NCBI RefSeq assembly: GCF_027596085.1
Contig: NC_072472.1
Location: 6,820,745-6,884,744 of the forward strand
Direction: 5' to 3'
Length of the DNA: 64,000 bases
Source: Anoplopoma fimbria
Lineage: Eukaryota > Chordata > Actinopteri > Perciformes > Anoplopomatidae
A model generated the notes under the pieces. That model had not been told where the DNA came from and made no database searches. It saw only the letters and a program-made list of their open reading frames with translations. Of the stretch, positions 52,512 to 64,000 are shown piece after piece; position 1 is the first letter of the stretch; each line of letters starts with the position of its first letter. The translations under genes were made by a program, and so were the position numbers.

Positions 52512-52568
52512 GTGATCAATCAACCGAATCAGCTCTGAGGAAAGGAAGCAGTGTGACTTGCGGCCAAG
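52512..52568 (+). other. elmod1: elmod1 5' UTR part of first coding exon
   Basis: The bases follow a clear acceptor (TCTGTCTCCAG) and lead to the ATG at 52569. An in-frame upstream stop precedes the ATG. A spliced non-coding exon should lie upstream; GC-rich DNA at 52370-52470 and a donor-like GTAAGT near 52109 are candidates, but neither is proven. Confidence 0.6.
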
Positions 52569-55500
52569 ATGAAGCATTTTCTGAGGTAAAATGATGCAGA
52601 GCTTCATTCACATTTTAATTTACCTTAAAGGAATTCATTCAACCCCCCTTCCTCCTTCCTCTTCCTCCTATGTTTATCCTCCATCCACTGTAATGACTTG
52701 TTTGTAATACCAAACATGTTCCCAGTTCTCCCAGTCAAGCTCCATCGATTATGATGGTGTGTGGCCAGTAAGTGGCTGAGGAGCTGTAAACTGGTTTGAG
52801 TGGGTAGTTGGTGGAGGAGGCCTCTTAATTATGGAGCACATGTTAAACCAAGTGGTGTCTCTATTAATAGATCTGTTGCTTTATGTGTATTGCTGTGTCT
52901 ATGTATATATCTTGATCAAATGTTAAACATATAGGCAATATCTTTATTAATGACCCTTGTTATTGGTTATACAAACTTCTCGTGACACGAGTCTTCTAAT
53001 CCACAGTGAATTCATATTTGTTCATAGATTTGCATAATTTACATTACTGATATGTTAAGGTGTTTTCTTCTTAAAGGCAAATTATTTGTGTAGCTGTACA
53101 TGATACATAAAAAAGGCAGTATTCTAAATAGCTATACAATAAACACAAAGCAATATAAAAATAAATATACAAATCAACTGTAAAAGGGTTGAATAGATTA
53201 GAAGATATAAAACAGATGAGACTGGATAACAAAAGCTTCAGCGCTGCGACAGTGCGGTGCATGATATGAATAATAATCCCTAATTTGATTTAATTTAAGG
53301 CTTTGGAAAACAGAGAAGTATTAACATTTGAAAGTTATGTGGTGCATACAAACTCATCTCTACTTCTCCATGTTTAATGTTGACTGTTGTGACACAAACA
53401 CTATCAACTGCTTCTTGTGTATTGATTTTAGGTCATCCACATATTGTAAAATCATTTATGCTATTGTTTAGTCACCACAGACAAATAATAACTAAACAGA
53501 TAAAAGGATGTTTTCTTACACTCGTGTTTATATTTTCAGACCGTATTTCCCATAAATCCCATCGTGTCCTTCCCCTCCTACTTAAGATAATAAAACGTTA
53601 TACTCCTTTTGCTTTGGTCTCAAAGATATTTAGCTTCAATTACCTTTAATGAACAGAACAGCGGAGTCCAGCTGAGGCTGCCAAATGTGTTTTACTGATG
53701 TCTTTCACAGTTTGTTTACGGTAATTATACTAATGTGCTTAAACGAATGTGGTAATATATTACTGATGTAAAAATGATTCACAGTCCAGCTTTTAATCGT
53801 TTTGGCTGATCAGAGGATCGGGGCGGATTTAAAAGGTTGCTCCAGTGATTTAGTGTTGCAACTTGCCAAAGACTGATTAAATAAACAAAAGAAGATGGAG
53901 GCATCCTGACGTTTGGGTCAAACTAGGTCACAGAAACAGCATCTTTACGTTACAGACTTTCTGGTGGACGTCCATGTCTTTAAAACTCCACTTTTCATGT
54001 TTCTAACGCAGGTTTTCTGTTTTAATGTGTTAATCTTCAGGCCCAAACTAACACTTTCCCACAGAAGTCCCACAGAAGACATTAGAGGTCTGTCCCAGTA
54101 CCCACACTTGCGGTATTTGCGAGTTCTCAAATGCCCACTTGTATTTCCGCTAACTCACTCCCCAGGTGCCAGTTAAGACCGCAAGCATGTGAAGGTTTAT
54201 CAGAGCTCACTGGGACTAACTTAAAATTAATGAGGCCACCCCGTCGTTAACAGAAATGCTCCCACAATAGACGTAACAAAGTAACCCTTGATTTGGATGG
54301 AGTCATTTTTGTTTACATCAAATCACCGCGTTTTCTCTTCCGTAAAAACAGCTTTTTGATGAAGTGTCCCTTTACGATGATGTTCATTGTCACATTTTCT
54401 TTGTGTCAATCCTAAACCGTCCACCGTTCTTGCTGCTCGCTTCCTTGAAGGCTAAGAAAATGACTGAGTGTCCATATGAGCTGTTTAACATGCCGGTCTC
54501 ATCCCCACAACCAACAGAAGGAATTAATCCTTCAGCGCTGTATATCTACCTTCTTTTTATGTTGACATGGCAGCTGATGTTATGCTGTGATCCGTCAGCA
54601 TCAGGAGGATTTATTTCTGCCTGAAAAGGTTGTAAACTCGATTCCACAAAACCAAACAAAGAGGGAAGTGAGCCCCCACGCGTGTGGCTCACAGAGTGAG
54701 GTCTGTAGGTTCTGCTGATGGATTTTCCTCAGCTTCTGTGCCAATTTCAGCCCTGATAAAAGATGGGAAAAACAATCAGGATCATGAAATCAGATGGTAG
54801 AAAGTTTTACATGACAATAACAAGACATACGTCCCCTCCTTTCTTCTTACCTAAGGTTCACCGCAGAGTGAAGGCAAAGCATGGAAAGCATTTAGCCTCC
54901 ACAGTGTCTTAATTGGTCGTTATGAATTTCCCAAGACACACATTTCATTCTCAGCGTCACCTGTAAAAATAGCTCACTTTCATCTGCTGCAAGTCTAGAA
55001 CTGCCACACAGCTTTCATCCCTGCTCCTCCTCTTCCCTCTTATTTAGCCCATTTGACGTGTCGTTATTTAGCATTTTACTATAAATCCCCCAATTTACTG
55101 AACTACAGAGTTGTAAGACACTATGACGTACTTTTTTTTGCAAGAAATTACAATTAGAGCAAGTTTGAGAAGCAATATATTAGAGCTATGACTAGCAATT
55201 TCTCATTATCAGTTCATCTGGCGATTAATATAGTTTACACCATCCCAGCACACAAGGTGACAAAAAATATTCAATCTGCTAACCAAAATAAATGAAAAAA
55301 TCCACTAATTTGAGAAACTGGAAACATTAAATGTTCAAAAAATTGCGATTAATCAATCATCAATATAGTTGCCTATTTATTTTCTTTCTAATAATTTGCT
55401 AATCGTTTCAGCTTTAAAATGCATGGATAATTTCTTAGTGTTAACTCAATATGAAAAACAAATAGCATGCTACTATCATGGTATTATGGATTTAAACTTA

Positions 55501-58500
55501 TTAGGAGCTCTCCAGCAGTTTATACATATATAAGATTACATATTACTACAGTAGCAAAGTGCTTCACAAAAGACATGAGACCAACAGATGTTAAGTGCAA
55601 TGAAATACAAATAAGATTAAGATAAGTAGCAATTTATTAGATGAAATTAAAAGAACTACAAAATAATACTTTTTATGTTTCTTCAAATTATGAGGTGTTT
55701 TCTATTAATTTTAATGTTTTAAATGTACAAAACACTGCAGTATTAGTTTCCCTACAAAAAGGTTTGGTTGCCTACCTGCTGGTCGGGACCTCCAGGGGTA
55801 ACAAAGATAAATCTAAGATGAGTAACAGGATAGTAAATGTGTAAAACATATCTGCTAAACAATCCATCTCTGTGAAATACTCGATGGTTTAACCTTTAAG
55901 GTTCCTCCCGTCTTCTCCTCTACAGAGTGGTGACCCAGTTCTTCGTGTTCCTCTACTGTAAGTGTCTGTGGAGGGGCCTCAAGTTTGTCGCCAGGAAGTT
56001 TACTGGGCGCTGTGAGCTGCAGCGAATCTGCTACAACAACAAGCATGGAGCTCGCAGGACACACAAGATTGGTAGGCCCACACACTGCCTGACATTTATT
56101 AAGTTAATTTATGTATTAAACGGTTTTACACTGATTGATGACATCAATATTTTAATGTCATATCTAAAAACATATTTGAAAAGTTAATTTGCAAAAAACA
56201 GATAAAAGCCATTTTTAACAATTTTCTTTACCATCACCAGTTTTGACTGATATTCCCTGGATTGCTGTTTTTGCAAATTAAACCTTCATGAACGATATTC
56301 AAAATATAGTTACCTTTTTTTGGTCAAAGTACTACTACTACTACTAATAATCAAGATAATCATAATAATAATGCTAGTGTATGCAGTTGTCTTACACTTT
56401 GCAACCATCTCCTTCCAGAATCGTCTCTGAGGTACTCCAAGAATGAGGTACGGGTCTCTAAATCTGTCAATATGCAGTATGAATATGCTCAATTTCCGGG
56501 CTTCAAGCTGTTTACATCTATTCACACTTCCTCCTCCTCGTCTCTGCAATCTTTCTGTTCTTTTCTGCTTTTGTCCTCTCTAGCTGCTGCAGTCTGCCCT
56601 CAGCGTGCATCCTGATAAAGTGGAGAAAACCATTGACGACATCATGGCGCTGAAGAAGATTAACCCCGACACCAACCCACAGTGAGACACTGCATTACAC
56701 CAACACATCTCTGTGACTATATCGCCTATGTTAGGGTGTGGTGGTAAATTAGTGTGAACATGTTGAATCCTCAGACTAGCTGTTAATAAAACACTCTGCT
56801 TGTACGTGAATAGATTTAAATTCTCTCCTACAAACAGCCCTTTGCTTTCCCCCCTTTGTCCCCCAGGTTGGGCATCTCTCTTCAGGCCAGCTTGCTGCAA
56901 ATTGTGGGCTACAGGAGTCTGGTGGCGGAGGTGGAGAAGCTGCGTAGGGAGCCTTACGACTGTGAGAACCCCGAGCACGAGGAGATGCTGATGAAGGTAC
57001 GCAGCTCTCTGTGGCTATTTGAAGTGTAAAAATAATCATTACAATAGGAATAATCATATTTATTTATATTGCACCTCCTGTGGTTGACTGGTGACCTGTC
57101 CATGCTCCATTCTGCCTCTCACTCAATGCATGCTGGAATGAGCTACAGCAATCACGACCCTTGACAGGATGGACACTTGCCATTATTTCAATCATTCATT
57201 CATTACTTTTATCAAACTTTTTCAACTGTTAATCCATGTTTATCAGCTGTTTATGAAATCAAATCAAATGTATTTATATTGCACATACAAAACAACATGA
57301 GCAGACCATAGGGCTTTACAAACATAGGCAGATTAAAGCAGGTTCAACTGAGCAGAAAGTGGAACATCTGAAACTGAACTCTGAAACTGACAGTGTGCCA
57401 GTGGAGGGAGGCAAGTACGGGAAAGATATGCTCATGATTACAGGAACCATTAAAGAACCTCGCAGCAGCGTTCTGCACATAAACTGACTCCCTTGTACAA
57501 GGAATTACAGAACTCGAGGCGAGTCGTAATATGAGCATGGACTCCTTTTCCATAATCTTGAAATGATAAAAAGGAGTTATACTTTCACTAAGAAACGCAG
57601 TTGGAAAAAGCTTCCTCCCATCTCAGAGTTGATCTATTTCTCAAACTTAAATGTGGCTTCAAAAGGATTTTTTGCAGATGTTTTCACAAAGGATGACAGC
57701 CAGTGGATTCAGGGGTGGGGCGAAATTTGTTTAGCATTATGAGGTTTAGAGACACACAGTCTTTGAAGTCCTGGAAACAGTCGAATAGAGGCTGCGAAAA
57801 AGACGGAAGTCTGTGGGAAGTAAAGCTGGGTATCATCTGCAAAACAATAGAAGGCGATGGCATGCTTCCTAATGAGAGAACCCAGTGGGAGAATATACGT
57901 GTTTGTTTTCTTTCCAATCCTGGCAAGAAAACAAACATCTGTGTTTCCAAAAATTGTCTAACTACTCCTTTAAGTCAGTGTTTAAATGTTCCCATACACG
58001 GAAAGCTCATAAGGTATAATGTTAGCATTGCTTGATTATGGTAATGTGCAGCCCCGTTCATAATAAACAAATGTAATTTCATGTCAAGGGAGGAAATAAT
58101 CTAATTGTACTAAGGTGTGTGCGTGTGTGTGTGTCTTTGTGTGTGTGTGTGTTGCAGCTGTGGAAGGAGCTGCGTCCTGACAGCCCTCTCACCGGTCGCA
58201 TCTCTAAACAGTGGTGTGAAATCGGTTTCCAAGGCAGCGATCCCAAGACTGATTTCAGAGGCATGGGCCTGCTGGGTCTGCACAACCTGCTGTGAGCTCA
58301 CTCTGCCTGCACTCCAAAGACAACACTCTACCGGGATAGAAGACATATTCATATTTGGACTTTTACATAGAGAAGTTATTTTGGGAGAACTGAAAATTAT
58401 TGATAAAAAAAAATCTGCAGTGAGACAATAGCTATCTAGGAACTGTACTTAACAATACATATTTAATAATGTACATGTACACAAATGAAGCGTTTCTTTA

Positions 58501-61500
58501 ATTCCTTTCTGTGGAATCTTCTCTTGTTTCTCTGCAGGTATTTCGCAGAACATGATAAAGCCACCGCTCTGCAGATGCTCCACGACTCACTGCAACCAAA
58601 GCACAAGTATGGCAGCCCTCCATTTTTCTCAACTTCTACCCGAAGCATACTAAAGTTAAAGGAATACACCGAGTGTTTGGGTAGAAAGTCTCTCTGGTCG
58701 ACTGTAGTGTTCTGAGGAGATAAGTGACTCCAGATCAGCACTGTAAAATTGAGGAAATGTGAGTTTTTAGCCGATGTAATTATAATAATAGTAATAATAA
58801 TCTTTATTTGTATAGCACATGTCATTAAGACTATGTAGCTCAAAGTGCTGCATATTAAAAAAAAAAAAAAGAAAATCTTACTTTTACAGAGCATGCTTTT
58901 TGCAATAACATTTTCAGTGCAATCAAAAAATGTCAAAAGATGAATATAGACTGGAAAACATGTTACATTTAAAATGACAAATCATTAAATAAATTCTATT
59001 GTATAGACATAAATGTGTTTAAATACATAAAAAAATCCTGTACATAAAAAATCAAGATGTAAAGACACTGGTAAAATGTACATCTATTTATGACAGATGG
59101 TTCGTAGAAACTATGTACATCTAAAACTAACCTTACAACAGAAGAGCTCAAGATACAAAGATACATTCATTCATCCATAAAATCATGGCAATTATACCGC
59201 TCACATCCCTATTAATCAACGCTGATCACCGGCGTCTATAACAACCAATAATAAAGCTGTGACTACATGTGTAATGACTTTGGTTGCTCATAGTGACAAA
59301 CCCATAGATTATTATCACTAATTTGTCTTTATCAGGCCTGTTATCTTCTCCTATGCGGCCAAAACATCAATAAATGCAGCTTCATAATCTTTCTACCCGA
59401 CATGCGGTGCATCCCTTCAAATTTAAACTGCGCTCAGTCATCTATAACTCTGCCTTCACCACATTCTGCTTGATTATATTCATTCTTACAGCTTGATGTC
59501 ATTCACTGCGTCTTCTTTTTACTGACTGCTGCTGCTGCTGCTGCTGCTGCTGCTTGTATTGTTTGTCATCGGCATCTCAGTGAGCCGTCTCATTTCACAA
59601 ATGAAGATCCTTATTCTTTTTCTCCTCCACCTCCACCTCCACCTCCACCTTTATGCCCATGCCTCGCTCTCTGACTCTCAAATGCACTGTTGTAGGAGCA
59701 CACACAGAAAACCGAGGTACTTGATTTCACTTTCATTCTTTTCTCTGCATTCATAGCTTTCTCTTTTGGGCTGATGTTTCACGCATTTAAAGCTGCACCA
59801 AGCACCATTTACATGTATGTTATTTGTGCTTCATCACACTGACAGATGCTGTGAAAATGTATCATTAACACATTTGAATTAATAAGAGAAAAAATAGCAA
59901 TATTGATAATGGTTTTAGTAAATGGAAAAGTCATAGTTCATACACTTTTTAGAAGACATACCTTTTATTGATAATTGGTTTCTGTGTGTTTATTATTTTG
60001 AAACAGATTTAATACTTAATGCAGTTTAGAGTCTTATGAATTAGCTTAAACTCATTTCAGATCTAATATTTTTTTATCCAGATTAAAACCTCTGGGGCTC
60101 AACTTTGACTCAACTATTTTGGGACATTTCTTAACTGTAACTGATATTAAATATTGACCTTATGTTATACAGACAAAAAAGGCCATTACAAATATTTTAA
60201 AACCATTAAAAGCAAGCAAGTGACATGTATGAGTTTATATTTTTATACATTTGAACAATCTGTTTGAATCAAAATAGTCTTTCCATAAGAAATGCATCAG
60301 TTTACGGTCATTAACATGTTAACTTAAAGATTTATCAGAAGGTTCTGTGGTGCACTCAAGGTTTTTTCTCATGTGAACAGAACATGATGCATGTGCGTGT
60401 CCTTCACAGTGAGATAAACAAGCCTGAATGGGAACAGAAGAACCTTGACAAAGCTATCGGGTAAGTGTCTAAACATGTGCTGTGTGATTGCGTGCACGAG
60501 TGTGTGTGGAGGAGGCAAAACTGGGCTACTGCTGCTGGAGCTGTGCGTGTTATGGCCTCAATACAGAGCAGTTCTATGTGATGTGGCCACGTGAGTGTGT
60601 ATAGAAGTGTTTTACTGCTGTGTGTCCTCCTGCGCTGCCTTCTGCCTGCAGTCTGCCTCAGCTCTGATAAAAACCCCCAAGGTCTGACTCTAAAAACACA
60701 CAATATCCTTTGTGAGGACACTCCAGCAGAGCAGCAAGCTGTGAACAGTCATTTTACTGTGGCAGTGTGCGCACTGAAGGGATAGTTGGTGATTGATGCC
60801 ACGTCCCCACACATTTGAACCATGTGAACTTTGCCTTTAGGTGAAGGTAGGGAGGAAAATGATGACTGAACTTGATGACTTGAACGAATAAGGGGCTACT
60901 GGGATCAAAATAAACCCTGTATTTTTACTTTTTATTCGTCCATATCTATGATGTTCTTATAGATGTCAGATATAGTCTGTTAAAAAACACACCACTCACA
61001 CTCCCCTATTGAAACCCTCTGACAAACTCAAAATTTCTACAAACTAACATCTACATTTTTATCTCCTCCATCCAGATACTCTTTTGCCATTGTGGGCATC
61101 AACATCACAGACCTGGCCTACTCTCTGCTGGTGAGTGGAGCTCTGAAGACCCACCTGTACAACGTGGCCCCAGAGATGCCGAGCCTGCAGCACGTCCAGC
61201 AGACCTTCTGTGAGTTCAGCTTTCCTGCAAACTCAGCTATTCAATTAAGATTACACTAACTTTTTGTTTGGTTTGTTCATTATATGTTTCTTCAAAAACC
61301 ATCCGGTTCTGGGCACGCTGGTAAGATTTTAGCATGAAGCACATAGGACATTTTAACAAAAAAAAAATTAGTTTGCTGGATGACAAAAGTTTAAAAGCTG
61401 AAATTGACTCCAAAATGTCTATATAACTATTATCTTGAATAAGAAATATCACTTAAAACACATTGTTTTTGACTTAAATGGGAATAGCAATTTTGAAAAC

Positions 61501-62297
61501 ATTGAACACACATGAACACGCTCGAACCCAACACACACAGACCTAAACAGGCCTCTTCTAGTTGCCGTGCTCATATTCCAAGAAGAGGAGAGACAATGTC
61601 CGGCTTAAATCCAGTTTCTTACGAAAAAGCATAATTGTCCTAAGGGGGTCCATTTAGGTCCACAAACAGATGTGAAGACAGGCTGTGTTGTGGCTCTGGC
61701 TGGCTGTGTCATTTATGGCCGAAAATGTCTCTCGCATTAACTAATCATATGAATACATTTTTAATAAATGTTTTACAGTTTGAATATTTAAAACTGCTGG
61801 GCCTAAGTAAACTTTGAAAATGCATTTTAGTGACAAAAACTTTCTTTCTCTTTAGTTTTTTTGAAAAGTTTGCTATTTTTTGAAAAAGTTTGTAGTTCTA
61901 TCTTTGTCAGATGAAAATAGTAAAAACAAAACAGTAAAATTGTGGGTCTGAAAACCAAAACAAAGATTTGAAAGATGCTATGAAGCTCCATAGTGAGACA
62001 AACTTCACTTCAACGTCACTATAAGAAACACTTTCCACATGCAAGTATTCATATTGTTTTGATTATAGTCACTTCAAAGAACATAAAGGATGAATTTTAT
62101 TTTCCCTTTTCTTCGCGGCAGGTTACCTGATGCAGGAATTTCACCGTTTCTGGATCGAGGAGGATCCCAGCGACATCATGGAGTTCAACCGGGTCCGCTC
62201 CAAGTTCCACCGGAGGATCCTGAAACAGCTGAAGAACCCGGACATGGCCCTGTGCCCCCACTTCTCCGCCTCCGACCTCCACCTGGTCAACCTCTAA
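52569..62297 (+). CDS. elmod1: ELMO domain-containing protein 1 (ARF/ARL GTPase-activating protein)
   Basis: Ten coding exons: 52569-52585, 55926-56071, 56419-56447, 56584-56681, 56867-56996, 58158-58291, 58538-58606, 60410-60460, 61076-61209 and 62122-62297. They join in phase to 984 nt, 327 aa. The protein begins [20 protein letters not shown], has the conserved [11 protein letters not shown] block, and carries the ELMO-domain GAP signature [20 protein letters not shown] with the catalytic arginine at residue 174. It continues with [29 protein letters not shown] and [20 protein letters not shown]1 stimulates GTP hydrolysis on ARF and ARL2-type GTPases and is needed for hair-cell stereocilia in mice. 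A 21-nt candidate microexon (59696-59716) would bring the length to 334 aa. The exon at 52512 has 57 bases of leader before the ATG, so an upstream non-coding exon must exist. Confidence 0.97.
55175..55420. repeat. diverged hAT-like repeat in elmod1 intron 1
   Basis: Contains TAGAGCTATGACTAGCAATT at one end and GCTAATCGTTTCAGCTTTAAA at the other, with internal GCGATTAATCAATCATC. It belongs to the same loose family as the copies near 2.0 and 9.0 kb. Confidence 0.4.
57709..57891 (-). pseudogene. LINE reverse-transcriptase fragment (L2/CR1-like)
   Basis: On the minus strand a 61-codon frame starts [14 protein letters not shown] and reaches FADDTQLY (codon 17 on, from 57843), the catalytic box C of non-LTR reverse transcriptases, before a stop at 57709. 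The surrounding 57237-57960 looks LINE-derived. It is a truncated relic in an elmod1 intron. Confidence 0.8.
59526..59554. repeat. elmod1: (CTG)n trinucleotide repeat in elmod1 intron
   Basis: Between nine and ten pure CTG units, 140 bp upstream of the candidate microexon. A (CACCTC)n tract follows at 59625-59650. Confidence 0.9.
59696..59716 (+). other. elmod1: candidate 21-nt microexon of elmod1
   Basis: A 21-base segment flanked by an acceptor (GTTGTAG) and a donor (GTACTT) sits in the intron between coding exons 58538-58606 and 60410-60460. Both neighbouring junctions are phase 2, and 21 is a multiple of three, so including it keeps the frame and adds seven residues (read across the junctions as KSTHRKP). 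This is where the mammalian protein carries a short insertion relative to the skipped form, and inclusion gives 334 aa. The polypyrimidine tract is only moderate. Inclusion is an inference. Confidence 0.5.
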
Positions 62298-63000
62298 ACC
62301 CTCACCCCTGACCTATGACCCTCCACCCCCCCCCCCCCCACTGCCCCACTGAACCCTAGATCCCAGAATCCCCTAGAAGTCCAATAGGCCAACTTAAAAA
62401 AAAATCTGAAAACCCTTTACCCTCACATAGATGGTTCCTCCAACAGCTGGACACATCTGGGGAGACTCTGTTCCCTCTCTAATCAGCCCCCCTCGTCCGA
62501 GCTAACGTCATGTTGCGTCACTGCCAAAAGCTCACTCAGCCGCTGCACACACACACACACACACACACGCACACATAGATGTACACACACACACTGCCTC
62601 TACGCCCTCACTGCAGCGTTACACCACCAGCATCAGAGATGACCATAGCGATTGTAGCTGTGCATGAGGAGGCTGCACCACACGACTCATCATTATTGCT
62701 TTAATTAGTCATGACGATTGTATCACAGCCATTACACCTCAGTTATGGACCCTGTGCTTATTCTCATAACAGACCAAATTTACTTCCTCAGCCAAAAAAA
62801 ATCAAAAAACCCTGTTTGAGATTGCAACGTCGTGCTCATCAGTTCAGCATTTTGGCAAATAGCTGGTCAGGCTTATAGACACAAAGTTAAATGTGTGGAA
62901 GCCAATATTTTGTATTCAAATAAAGAGATATATAAATATATCGTAAGTTTAAATTAATGTCGCTGGCGCTGATTCAATCAAAAGCTATTTAACAATAAAG
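62298..63000 (+). other. elmod1: elmod1 3' UTR with two AATAAA signals
   Basis: After the TAA there is a poly-C run (62328-62339), an AC dinucleotide tract near 62545-62595 and two AATAAA hexamers (62919-62924 and 62994-62999). Either could end the transcript. No other gene was seen from here to 64000. Confidence 0.55.
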
Positions 63001-64000
63001 GGCCAGTTTATCTCTTAGCTTTTTCTGCATTATCTATCTATATATAGATTGTACTGTACTTTTTATGTCAATGTGACATAAACACCTAAGACTTCTCCTT
63101 GCCAAAATATTGAATGTGGAGAACTTACAATCACAGCAGCAGTTTGTTTATTGTGAGCTCAAATGTACATTTTGTAAACCTGTAAACCTGCTGATATGTT
63201 CATAAATATTCTAAAAACTTGTTCTGTTGAGTCACACACATAGACTGTGAGTTTGGATAAAAAAAAAAAGAGCTTCTTCTCTTCTCAAACTCGTGACTAT
63301 TTTTTATTTACATCCAGAAAAGTAGTCTAAAAATATTCCATGAACATTTTTTTTTTTTACAGGTTTACAAAATGTATTTGACTTTGCTTTGACCCCATGC
63401 AGAGTTTCTGTTTTGAATGTTTCTCACACGCTCACACTCACGATTGTTTGCCTCTATTTTTAATTCATTGAATGTGACACTGTGTCCACTGTTGTATCAG
63501 CCAAAGCAATAATTTACATTCATTTCACTGCACATTTATTTTAAAAGTTTATTGATTTGCACCAAGCGTGCCTAAGTATTTGTTTTATTTTTCTAACTCA
63601 GAGCTGGAATGCTAATCACTTCACAGCTGCTTTTTAAGATATTAGTGTAATTGATGTAAACAAATGTCCCCCGACAGTCGCTGCACTGCATTATACAATG
63701 TCCGAATATGGGGGAACATCTGCTGAATTGCTTTATGGAAGTGTAAACTTGTTTGTTCTTTTCTGTAAAGTCAAAGACATGTAGGACTGACAGCAAGCAA
63801 TTAACAAGAGCTTTCACAAGCATCTGCAACAACCCCGAGAAATAAGACATTAAAGGTAGAGCTGCTCCATAGAGAATGAATTAGGTGAGTCATCATAATA
63901 CATTAGAGAGCTGACAGTGAAAATGTAAAAAGTCTAAAGATGGAGGCGTTGACCGGCCAGTCAATGCAGAAAAGAAAGACGTTTAAGTAACGTGGTATTC
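63001..64000. other. AT-rich flank after elmod1
   Basis: Nothing recognisable beyond possible extended 3' UTR; no splice-bounded frame or known repeat was identified. Confidence 0.45.

Noticed and set aside
1..64000. tRNA, rRNA, CRISPR array, viral or prokaryotic operon features
   Set aside because: None was recognised on reading both strands; this is ordinary vertebrate nuclear DNA.

Overview
This window is vertebrate nuclear DNA, almost certainly from a ray-finned (teleost) fish. The genes are split into many short exons with GT-AG introns. Intergenic DNA is AT-rich and crowded with fish-type repeats: Tc1-like MITEs, hAT MITEs, LINE 3' tails and microsatellites. A PIM-like kinase gene is present, a family known to be expanded in teleosts. 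No bacterial, CRISPR or rRNA feature was seen. Gene models were assembled by eye from reading-frame continuity across splice junctions; every junction listed keeps phase.

Layout, left to right. (1) 1-16.5 kb: the first coding exon of a calpain-5-like gene (minus strand, 4521-4685). The rest of the gene lies off the left edge, and the leader lies somewhere to the right. This stretch also holds a hAT MITE with perfect target-site duplications and several old repeats. (2) 16.5-20.6 kb: pyrimidine-rich low-complexity DNA, one copy of a ~450-bp repeat with a strong cruciform, an isolated exon-like segment, two minisatellites and an interstitial telomeric tract. (3) 20.69-24.11 kb: a complete nine-exon PIM-like serine/threonine kinase gene (minus, 488 aa) with a lysine-rich N-terminal extension. 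The second copy of the ~450-bp repeat lies just beyond it at 25.2 kb. (4) 26.87-39.20 kb: complete cul5 (minus, 19 coding exons, 780 aa), with a three-unit tandem repeat in intron 1 and a TCTCGCGAGA promoter motif 29 bp upstream of the ATG. (5) 39.2-42.4 kb: a mosaic of Tc1-like MITEs and LINE tails. (6) 42.4-50.2 kb: slc35f2 (plus, 8 coding exons, 378 aa) with a CCAAT/GC-box promoter. (7) 52.5-62.3 kb: elmod1 (plus, 10 coding exons, 327 aa; 334 aa with a candidate 21-nt microexon), followed by its 3' UTR.

The genes are not an operon. cul5 encodes a ubiquitin-ligase scaffold, slc35f2 a membrane transporter, elmod1 a GAP for ARF/ARL GTPases, capn5 a protease, and the kinase probably a lineage-expanded PIM relative. 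cul5, slc35f2 and elmod1 are also near neighbours in mammals (human 11q22.3), so this is ancestral synteny. RAB39A and sarcolipin, which sit among them in human, were not found here. The most unusual parts are the kinase locus with its duplicated exons, coding minisatellite, adjacent telomere repeat and flanking direct repeats; the MITE/LINE mosaic shared by the region upstream of slc35f2 and its last intron; and the elmod1 microexon candidate.
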